Below, piece after piece: positions 1 through 9,000 of a stretch of 62,735 nt of DNA. Location of the stretch: NCBI RefSeq assembly GCF_001517935.1, contig NZ_LOQF01000010.1, positions 1 to 62,735 on the forward strand, in the 5' to 3' direction. A model generated the notes under the pieces. That model made no database searches, was not told the DNA's origin, and saw only the letters and a program-made list of their open reading frames with translations. Source of the DNA: Sneathia sanguinegens (lineage in GTDB: Bacteria > Fusobacteriota > Fusobacteriia > Fusobacteriales > Leptotrichiaceae). Numbering within the stretch: position 1 is the first letter of the stretch; the number at the start of each line of letters is the position of its first letter. A program made the translations under genes and the position numbers.

Positions 1-11
1 ATCATATAATT

Positions 12-53
12 AAAAAAAAAAAAAAAAAACTACATATCTTAATCGATATGTAG
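12..53 (-). terminator. Rho-independent terminator after the DUF4198 gene
   Basis: A perfect 9-bp stem (arms 30-38 and 45-53, 6-nt loop) is followed on the minus strand by an unbroken run of 18 T (plus-strand A at 12-29). It lies 16 bases beyond the stop codon of the gene ending at 69, so it ends that transcript. Confidence 0.9.
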
Positions 54-68
54 CAATTTTAAAATTTT

Positions 69-878
69 CTATTTTTGAGCTTCTATCCATAATACTGCAT
101 CATGAGAAACTTCTTTTCCATCTAATGTTTTTTCTCCACCTGCACCTAAAGCTGCAAATCCCCATTGTCCTTCTTTAGTTGGTACAAATGAAAACATTCC
201 ATTCTTATCAGCTCTTATAACAGCTTCTGCATGATTTGTCTTAGGTTTACCTACAAACATTCCATCTTTGACATCATAATTTCTAAATTCTACTTCTATA
301 TCTGCATTAGCAACTGGATTTCCATCACCATCTACTACTTGTCCTACAAATACTTGACCTTTCCATATTTGTGAAGGATTAATATATGGTATTATTTCAG
401 GTTCACCCTTAGGCATTTGTTTTTCATGCCAATCTTCACCTTGTATATCTCCTTTTTGTAAATATACTTTAGTTGCTTGTTTAATATATATATCTTCATT
501 TGCTTCATAATAAGGTGCTGGAACAAATAAAACAGCCCAAGTTCCTGATCTTAATCCATCAGCAAAAGTAAAATCGTATTTATATGATAAAGCTTTGTTA
601 TCTTTTTTACCAAATTGAGATTTTATAAGCTTATTTTTTGCATCTATAAGCTTATCTCCCTTTTTCAACATAAATACTTCTACTGGTTTTATATTTCCAT
701 GTATATCTCTACCTATATTCATAGTATGCCCATTAGTTGCAGGATGTGTAAATACAATATCGAAGCTTACTTTTTTGACCTTAGTATCTACATCTAAATT
801 AGGTGTATTAATCATTTGAAAATGTGAAAATGATAATGTACTAAGTAATGCTACAACAGAAAAAAATACTTTTTTCAT
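69..878 (-). CDS. DUF4198 family periplasmic protein, probable metal-uptake component
   Basis: The 269-residue product has a cleavable signal peptide (residues 1 to about 18), and the mature protein would begin at or next to a histidine (HFQMI). That N-terminal His, a central HPATNGH segment and a C-terminal Ig-like or carboxypeptidase-regulatory-like part (VVDGDGNPVANADIEV) fit the DUF4198 family, which is often linked to nickel or cobalt uptake. The start is set at 878 because the GGAGGT ribosome site overlaps the alternative ATG at 893. The gene has its own promoter (902-930) and terminator (12-53), so it looks monocistronic. A palindrome like that of the metal ABC operon sits just upstream (937-953). 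The family call is from sequence pattern; the metal is not known, and no ECF or ABC nickel transporter is adjacent. Confidence 0.75.
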   Translation of the reverse strand: MKKVFFSVVALLSTLSFSHFQMINTPNLDVDTKVKKVSFDIVFTHPATNGHTMNIGRDIHGNIKPVEVFMLKKGDKLIDAKNKLIKSQFGKKDNKALSYKYDFTFADGLRSGTWAVLFVPAPYYEANEDIYIKQATKVYLQKGDIQGEDWHEKQMPKGEPEIIPYINPSQIWKGQVFVGQVVDGDGNPVANADIEVEFRNYDVKDGMFVGKPKTNHAEAVIRADKNGMFSFVPTKEGQWGFAALGAGGEKTLDGKEVSHDAVLWIEAQK

Positions 879-901
879 TTCTAATACCTCCATTTAGGTA
901 T

Positions 902-930
902 ATTATCTACCTTTTGTCAGTAAAAGTCAA
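902..930 (-). promoter_or_regulatory. Sigma-70-type promoter of the DUF4198 gene
   Basis: The minus strand reads TTGACT (925-930), a 17-bp spacer, then GATAAT (902-907). The distance to the GGAGGT site and the start at 878 is normal for a short 5' leader. Confidence 0.75.
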
Positions 931-936
931 TAATTT

Positions 937-953
937 ATTTTGCCTATCAAAGT
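937..953 (-). promoter_or_regulatory. Candidate metal-regulator operator (imperfect palindrome)
   Basis: The minus strand reads ACTTTGATAGGCAAAAT. It matches the perfect palindrome ACTTTGACAGTCAAAGT upstream of the metal ABC operon (59847-59863) at 14 of 17 positions. It lies 6 bp upstream of the -35 box of the DUF4198 promoter. Operator function is inferred from the match and from both genes being metal-related. Confidence 0.45.
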
Positions 954-974
954 ATTTTTCAAAAATATACTATT

Positions 975-2168
975 CTATTTTCCTAATATTTTTTTAACAT
1001 CCAAAGCAATCATTAATTCTTCATTTGTTCTCATTCTATATACCTTAACTTTTGATTTCTTATTTGAAATTAATAAATCTTCATCTGTTCTTATATCATT
1101 AATATCTAAATCTAATTCAACTCCTAATACTTTTAATCTTTCACAAATAGCTGCCCTTGTTTCAGGAGAATTTTCTCCTATACCTGCAGTAAATATTAGG
1201 GCATCTAAGCCTCCTAATTCTACATAATATGCTCCAATATAACTTGCTATTCTACTGCAAAATATATCAAGTGCCAATTTTGCTCTATCTTCTCCATTTT
1301 GTATACCTTCTAGAATATCTCTATTATCTGATTTACCATATAAACCTAACATTCCACAATTTTTATTAAGATAATTCAAGACTTGTTCTATATTCATATT
1401 TTTAACTTTTGCAAGATATTCAATTATAGAAGGATCTAAATCTCCACTTCTAGTTCCCATAGGTATTCCTGCTAAAGGAGTAAATCCCATTGTAGTATCA
1501 AATGATTTTCCATCTTTAACGGCTGTAATAGAGGCTCCATTTCCTAAGTGGCATACTATAACTCTACTTAATTTAGGATCAATTTTTTCCAATTCATTAA
1601 CTATATATCTAACTGAAGTCCCATGAAAGCCATATTTTCTTATTTGATACTTTTCATAATCTTCATATTGTAATGCATACATATATTTTTCTTTTTCAAG
1701 ACTTTGATGAAAAGCTGTATCAAATACAGCAATATTCTTCTTAGTTGGCATAAGTTCCATACATACCTTTATTCCTTGAATATTTGCTGGATTATGTAAA
1801 GGAGCTAAAAGAGATACACTTTCTATTTTACTTAAGACTTCTTCTGTTACTATCTTAGATTCTTTGAAATATTCTCCACCATGTACCACTCTATGCCCTA
1901 TAGCATCAATTTCATCATAAGTTTTTAAAACACCTATTCTTTCATCTGTGACTAATTCTAAAACTTTTTCTATAGCTTTCTTATGATTTACAAAATTAGC
2001 TTCTATATTTTTATCCTTTAAATCTTTAATTAAATTTTTAACTGTATATACTGAATTTTCTTGCCCTATCCTCTCACATAATCCCTTCATTAAAGTTTTT
2101 CTACTTTCTGTATCTATTATTTGAAATTTAATTGATGAGCTTCCACTATTTAAAACAAATATTTTCAT
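975..2168 (-). CDS. ackA: Acetate kinase
   Basis: The product is a full-length cytosolic acetate kinase of 397 residues (MKIFVLNSGSSSIKF start). It interconverts acetyl phosphate plus ADP with acetate plus ATP, the main substrate-level ATP step of fermenters. Family blocks are visible in order: the N-terminal phosphate-binding NSGSSS, GHRVVHGG, AVFDTAFHQ, YGFHGTS, CHLGNGAS, DTTMGFTPLAG and the C-terminal FTAGIGENS. The start at 2168 is chosen because GGAGGG lies within the alternative ATG at 2180. The ATG overlaps the TGA of the preceding secreted-protein gene as ATGA, so the two are probably translationally coupled. No phosphotransacetylase gene is adjacent, unlike the common pta-ackA arrangement. 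Confidence 0.97.
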   Translation of the reverse strand: MKIFVLNSGSSSIKFQIIDTESRKTLMKGLCERIGQENSVYTVKNLIKDLKDKNIEANFVNHKKAIEKVLELVTDERIGVLKTYDEIDAIGHRVVHGGEYFKESKIVTEEVLSKIESVSLLAPLHNPANIQGIKVCMELMPTKKNIAVFDTAFHQSLEKEKYMYALQYEDYEKYQIRKYGFHGTSVRYIVNELEKIDPKLSRVIVCHLGNGASITAVKDGKSFDTTMGFTPLAGIPMGTRSGDLDPSIIEYLAKVKNMNIEQVLNYLNKNCGMLGLYGKSDNRDILEGIQNGEDRAKLALDIFCSRIASYIGAYYVELGGLDALIFTAGIGENSPETRAAICERLKVLGVELDLDINDIRTDEDLLISNKKSKVKVYRMRTNEELMIALDVKKILGK

Positions 2169-2971
2169 TTTTCCCTCCATGTTTTTATAAATTCAAAATC
2201 TCTTTTTTTGCTGTCTTCATTTATTAGTTTGATATCTTTTTCATTAATTAATTTATTTACTATCCTATCTACCCTATAAAAAAATTTATTTCCAAATTCT
2301 ACATCCATACTCTTTAAAACATAACAAGTTTCTTCTAGTGAAACCATTATCTTAAATATCATTCTTTTATCTTGTGTTTGCAATAAATCAACATATTTTT
2401 CAGTAAAACTTAAAAAATTATCCATATTTTCAACTTCATTATTAGATTTGTCATATGCTTTCGTTAAATATTGAACAAACATATTGAGTAGTATATGATA
2501 ATTTTTATCTTTATTCATTCCATATTTCAATATTTCATCATAATTATTTGTTAGCCTTTTATAAATATATGTGTATTTATCTATCCCTTTGTATATCTTT
2601 TTCAAGTCATTAATATACCCTTTTTCTATACAAATCTCTATAAGAAGCGATTCATTAAACAATTTGTTATCATTCACTTGATTAAATATATCTATAATTT
2701 CTTTTATGTTATATAATTTAGGACTATTGAGGTTATATAATCTTTCAAAAAAGCTTGAAATACTAGGAAAAGATTTAATTATATTTTCTTTTTCTTGTTC
2801 TCTTTCTTTTTTATTCAATAAATCTGCATTCAAATAAAAACCAAAAGTTCTTTCATTAACATTATCAGTTTTTAATATCTCTTGTTTGTATTCCTGTCCA
2901 CTATTAAATCTTTGATATAAAGATGAAAAGCTAATTGTGGATAAAAAAATCATTAAAAATATCTTTTTCAT
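2165..2971 (-). CDS. Secreted protein of unknown function
   Basis: The predicted product of 268 residues begins with a classical signal peptide (MKKIFLMIFLSTISFSS), followed by a helical, lysine- and asparagine-rich body with no motif I recognise. It carries no lipobox and no repeats, so it is probably periplasmic. The start at 2971 has GGAGGT seven bases upstream and is preferred over the ATGs at 2983-2986. An extended -10 promoter lies at 2991-2999. The stop overlaps the ackA start (ATGA), an unexpected pairing of an export substrate with a central-metabolism enzyme. The gene may belong functionally with the adhesin cassette upstream or simply be the first gene of the ackA operon. Confidence 0.7.
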   Translation of the reverse strand: MKKIFLMIFLSTISFSSLYQRFNSGQEYKQEILKTDNVNERTFGFYLNADLLNKKEREQEKENIIKSFPSISSFFERLYNLNSPKLYNIKEIIDIFNQVNDNKLFNESLLIEICIEKGYINDLKKIYKGIDKYTYIYKRLTNNYDEILKYGMNKDKNYHILLNMFVQYLTKAYDKSNNEVENMDNFLSFTEKYVDLLQTQDKRMIFKIMVSLEETCYVLKSMDVEFGNKFFYRVDRIVNKLINEKDIKLINEDSKKRDFEFIKTWREK

Positions 2972-2990
2972 AATTACCTCCATCATCTTA

Positions 2991-2999
2991 ATTATACCA
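2991..2999 (-). promoter_or_regulatory. Extended -10 promoter for the secreted-protein/ackA operon
   Basis: The minus strand reads TGG directly followed by TATAAT (2991-2996), an extended -10 element. No good -35 is seen; that position overlaps the adhesin terminator (3014-3031). It is suitably placed for the start at 2971. Confidence 0.6.
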
Positions 3000-3013
3000 T
3001 AAATACAAAAAAA

Positions 3014-3031
3014 CAGAGATAGTTATCTCTG
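3014..3031 (-). terminator. Rho-independent terminator after the adhesin gene
   Basis: CAGAGATA and TATCTCTG form an 8-bp inverted repeat with only two bases between. It lies 9 bases past the adhesin stop at 3041 and is followed on the minus strand by seven T. It separates the adhesin cassette from the downstream secreted-protein/ackA operon. Confidence 0.85.
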
Positions 3032-3040
3032 CTTTTTATC

Positions 3041-6000
3041 TTATTTTTTGATTAATTTCATAAGTTCTTGAATTTGCTTTTCAAGTATATCAGTTTTTTC
3101 TGCTTTTTTCTTAAGAATATTAATTTCATTTTCTTGCATTTTTAATTTTTCTTCAAGTTCACTAATTTTCTTTCCTTTTTCAGGATATTTATCAGTCTTA
3201 AATTCACCAAGCATTACTCCTAAACCTGCTCCTAATGCTATATTTCCTTTTGTATTTACCGAACCACTTACTCTATATGATACCATTCTATTTTCACTAA
3301 CTCCACTGAAACCTACTGCTAAGGCGTTTGCTCCTCCATAATATCCATATGCTGCTGATATATTAGTCTTGTATTTTGCGTTTGAATTTGCTTGCAATAA
3401 GTTTGCCATAGCTACTGCATTCGCTACTCCTCCTAATGCTAAATCAGATTTCTTATTTGCTCCAACTACAGTATTAGATATATTACTTACCTTTTCATCA
3501 ACTTCAGTTTTATTATAGTAATTTTTTAGATGTTCATTTACTTGTTTATCTGTTACTAATTTATTATTAGGTTTAGATATATCTGAATCTTTAGATAATT
3601 TATTAATTAAGTTAGTTTCTCCCTTTGCTGTTAAATTATCTGCATCTACATTTAACTTCTTAGTCATATCTTGTTTTAGAGTAGTAATATCGTTAGTGTT
3701 TGTGTCTACCTTAGTTGTTAATGAATTAATGTTATTTGTATTACTTTCAACTTTAGTTTTTAAATCTCCAATATTAGTATTAATATCACCTAATTTAGTA
3801 GTAAACATATTGTTTATTGAATTATTATTAGTTAAATCAAGATCATTTTCTAAGTTAGTTTTATTAAATGATAATGTGTAGTTAAATTTATTATCTTTCT
3901 TAACACCAATATATTTATCACCTGTTATTGATAAATCAGCTTTATCTAACTTACCATCTAATTTAGTATTGATATTAGTTATACTATTATCTATATCACC
4001 TAATTTATTCTTAATATTAGTAATATCTTGTGTTGTATTCTTAAGACCATTTACTGTTGTTTGTAAGTTCTTAATATCATTAGTATTTGTTGTAACTTGA
4101 TTATTAAGAGTAGTATATTTATTATCTAATTCTGTAATATTTTGTGTGTTACTAGATATACTCTTATTTAATTCTTTCTTAACTTCATAAACTTTTCCAC
4201 CTGTAACAAGTTTAGTATCACCTTCTTTAACTTCACCAGTTCCTAATCTATTAGTTAAAGTATTTTCACCTTCTTTAGTTAAGTTGTTTGCATCTATATC
4301 TAATTTACCTTTTAATGCTTCACTTACCTTAGTATCTGTAACTAATCTATTAGTTGGTGTAGATAAATTTGATTCATTACTTAATTTTTCTGTTAATTTA
4401 ACTAATGATGCAGTATCTAGATTAGTCCCATCTTTATCTAATTTATTAGATAAATCTAGTGTAGATTTATTAGTTAATTCTTGCTTAATTGTATTAACAT
4501 AATTGTATATATCTCCACCTTTAACTAATCCTGTATTATCTTTAGTTATAGTACCATTACCAAGTTTAGCTTGCCATACATTTAAATCAATATTTTCTAA
4601 ATTAGTTCCATCAAGTAGTGCATATTTATTAAATCGTTCAGTTAATTTAGTGTTCTTAGTTAAATCAAGATCACTAGCTAATTTATCTTTATCAAATACT
4701 AGGCTATAATGATTACGTTTAATTGTACCCTTATTTACTGTGATGTAATCATCACCTGTAACATCTACATCGTCACTACTTAATTTATTACTTACTTTAT
4801 TGTTAATATCGTTTATTTCATCAGTTATATATTTTTTAACTGTCCCCCCTGTAACAAGGTTTGTATTATTATCTGTAATAGTACCTGTTCCGAGTGCATT
4901 AGTTAAAGCAGTTTTACCTGTTTCACTTAAATTATCTGCATCTACATTTAATTTTTTGGTTAAATCTGTGTTAGACTTATTTGATAAATCTTGTTTAATG
5001 TTATTAACAATATTATCAACATAATTGAATACAGTATCACCTTTAACAAGTTTAGTTTCACCTTTGGCAACACTACCATTACCTAATTTAGCTTGCCAAC
5101 TAGTTATATCTGTATCATTTAAATTATTTGCATTTTTATCTGCCTTATCGTCTAATTTAGCTTTTAGATAAGTGTTATTAGTTATATCTGTACTGTTAAC
5201 AAGTTGTTGTAATTTATTTTCATCAAATGCTACTTTATACTTTGTCTTAACATTATCTATATTTGTTACAGTGATATATTTACCATCACCTTTAACATCA
5301 ACATCTTCTGTATTTAACTTTTTATCTAGTTTTGTATTGATAGTACTTGTATTATTTTCTATTTTACTATCTACATATGTTTTAACTACTCCACCTTTAA
5401 CTAATCCAGTGTCACCATCATTCATAGCACCATTACCTAATTTAGCTTGCCAATCCTTAACATCTTTATCTTCTAAATTAGTTGCATCCTTATTAGCTTT
5501 TTTAGCTAACTCTGTATTAATATTAGTTATTGTAGTATTTTTTGATAAATCAAAATTATTTGAGTTTATTAAATTTTGTAAATTATCTTTATTAAATGAT
5601 AATGTATATACCCCTTTAGCACTACCCTTAGTTGCTGTAATATAGTCATCACCTGTAATAGTTATATCAGATAATTTATCATTTAAATCTGTACTTAATT
5701 GGTCAACTCTTGTATTTATTGGTTTTATAGCAGCACTTACAGTTCCTCCTGTAACTAATCCTTTATTATTATCTTCAACTTTACCTGTACCTAATGTTGA
5801 TTGCCACTTAGTTAAATTATCCCCTGTTACATTACCTGCATCTAAATTAGCTTTCTTATCTAACATATCTTGTATTGATTTATTGTTACTAAAGTCAGAC
5901 CCACTAACAGTAGTTTTTAATTGTGTTTCATCAAATGATACTGTATATTTTTTACCTGTACTACTTACATTAATATATTTATTATCTCCAGTAACATCTA

Positions 6001-9000
6001 TATCATCTTTATTTAATTTTTTATCTATATCGTTATTTATATTTTTAATAACTTTATTATTACTAAAGTCATATGAATTTAAATGATTATTTAAGATATC
6101 TTCATTTAAAGCTAATGTATAGTTTGAATTACTTACTTTAGTTGCTTTAATATACTTATCTCCAGTAATAGTTATATCAGATAATTTACTACTTAAGTTT
6201 GTGTTTATTATGTCCAATTTATCTTTTATTTGACTATCCACATATGTTTTAACTACTCCACCTGTTACTAATCCTGTATTACCATCATCTATAGTACCAT
6301 CACCCAATACAGTTTGCCACTTAGTTAAATTGTCACCGTTTACATTACTTGCATCTAAATCTGCTTTTTTATCTAGTTCAGTCTTTAAAGAAGTGTTATT
6401 AGTTATATCTGTATTATTAACAAGTTGCTTTAAAGTATCTTCGTTAAATTTTAATTCATAGTGATTAGGTTTATCTTTTTCACTTGTTACTTCGATATAT
6501 TCATCACCTGTAACTTTTACATCGTCACTATTTAATTTATCTTTTAGTTTATCATCTACATATGTTTTAACTACTCCACCTTTAACTAGGTTATTATTAT
6601 TATCTTCAATTTTACCTATTCCTAATTTGGTAGTTAAAGTAGTTACTCCTTGGTCACTTAAATTATCAGCATTTACATTTAATTTCTTAGCTAAATCTTC
6701 GGTAGATTTATTAGATAATTCTTGTTTAATATTATTAACAAACTTATATACTACTCCACCTGTAACTAGCCCTTTATTATTATCAGCTACAACTCCATTA
6801 CCTAATTTAGATTGCCAAGTATCCAAATTAAATTCGTTATTATTTAAATTTGTTCCATCAAGCAATGCATATTTATCAAATTTTTCATTTAATTTACTAT
6901 TATTAGATAAATTAATTTCTTTACCTATTTTATCTTTATCAAATACTAATGTATAATGATTAGGTTTAGTTACATCCGTATTTACAGTGATATAATCATC
7001 ACCTGTAACTTTTACATCTGCACTACTTAATTTACTATTTAATCTAGTATTAATCTCGTTAATTTCATCAGTTACATATTTTTTTACAACTCCACCTGTA
7101 ACTAGGTTTGTATTACTATCTGCAATAACACCAGTTCCTAATTGTTCAGTTAATTTATTTTTCCCTTTTTCACTTATATTATCTGCATCTACATTTAATT
7201 TTTTAGCTATTTCTGCTTTATTTATATTAATAGAACTTGTATTATTTGTTACTGTACTTTCCAATGTTTTGAACTGTTGCATATTTACTGCATCACTATC
7301 TTCAGTTCCCTTTGCAAGTCCTGTTATTTTTTTAGAATTTAATTTTAAGCTACCTTCATTATCTACTTCAAATTTTACGACTGTATCTATTTTATTTTTA
7401 TTATTAGTTGGATCTTGTATTTTCTTATTAAGACTAATTCCATCTTTAGTAATGCTAACTCTATTCTCTGCCGATTTACCTATTGTTATTTCTTCGAAGA
7501 TTGGCTTACTTTTCATACCTATAAGGATTTGTTTTTTACCATCTTTTATTCTATAGTATGTTGAAAGATTTTCTGTTTCATAATAAGGGTCTGAATCAGT
7601 ATGTGCTTTAGTTTCTTTATTATAATTCCAATGATCTTCTGCTTTTATTTCTATTTCTTCACCTAATTTAACTTTAATATCATTTTTTTCTGCACCTCTT
7701 GTGTCACCAATAAATGTAATTTCTTTATTTCCTAGTTTTGTTAATTCTGATTTATCAGCTTTTTCATCTATTTTATTTATTTTATTTTTTAAATTTTGAT
7801 TTAAACCTAAAGTATACTTAACTCCAACTTTATTTTTAGCATCCATAATATCAGTTAATGTTACTGATATATCGTCACCATTTGAAGAATCTATTTGTTT
7901 AACATAATCTTTTAATTGATCTCCTACTACAACATCTCCAGAGTCTTTTCCTATTCTACCTGGTGCTACCTTTCCAAGTTTTTTCTTATTAAATTCAAAT
8001 GCTTCAGAATTTTTTGAAATTACAAAGTTTCCAACTTCACCAATCTGTACTTTATCAAATTTAGGCTTATTTTTAAATGCAACTATTACTTCATAATCAT
8101 TTCCATTCTTTTCAATGTATGTTCTTACATTGTCTGTTGCATATGTAGTATCATATGTTTTACCTTTATTTTTTCCTTCTGCTCCTTTAAAGATAATTTT
8201 TTTAGGAAATGCAAGTTCAACAGATTTATTTTCAGTACCTTTATCATTTTCTCTATACTCATCTGCTTGTATAGTGAATTTTGTTCTAGCTTCTAATTGC
8301 TTTCCAGTTACTGCATCTGTTGATGAAGTACTAATATCACCATCTGCTAATCCTGTTAACTTCTTATTATTTAAAGTTAAATTATTGTTATTAACACTTA
8401 AATTAACACTAGAATCATTCCCTAATTTAATTTTAGTAAATCTTGGTACATCTTTCATACCTATCACTATTCTTTGAGTATCACCAATTTTTGATACATG
8501 TGTTTGTATATTTTCTACAGTATGTTTATTATCTCCTTGACCCCAAGTTTCCATATCAGTACTATTTTGTTTTTTTGCTGTTGCTCCTTTTATATCTATA
8601 TTTTTAACTAATTCAAATGTTACATTAGAACCAGTATCTCCTGTAAATATGATATTCCCAACTTTTTTTAATTGTTTAACAGTAACTGCATCAGAATCAG
8701 CTGACCCGTCAGCTACACCTGTTATTCTTCTTTTAACATTTGTACCACCTACAGCAAATGTTTTTCCACCACTATTTTGATCTTTAGTTAAATACGCTTC
8801 AGTTGTACTTGAATTTGCTTCTGAACCATCACCTATTGCTACTGAATACTCGTTATTTGCTTTTGCCTCATGTCCTATTGCTACACTTCTTACACCTAAT
8901 GCTTTTGCTCTATCTCCTATTGCAACAGCTTTATTCTTTGATTCTGAATCTCCTCCTATAGCTACTGAAAAAGAATCACCTTTTGCATTCTTACCTATGG

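Noticed and set aside
12-29. A18 run as a second phase-variable tract
   Set aside because: It is the T tract of a terminator downstream of a stop codon, so length changes would not switch a promoter or frame.
3700-7200. Repeated motifs in the adhesin as a possible CRISPR or nucleotide tandem repeat
   Set aside because: Repeats are protein-level modules of varying length and divergent DNA, inside one open frame; there are no short identical repeats with uniform spacers and no cas genes.
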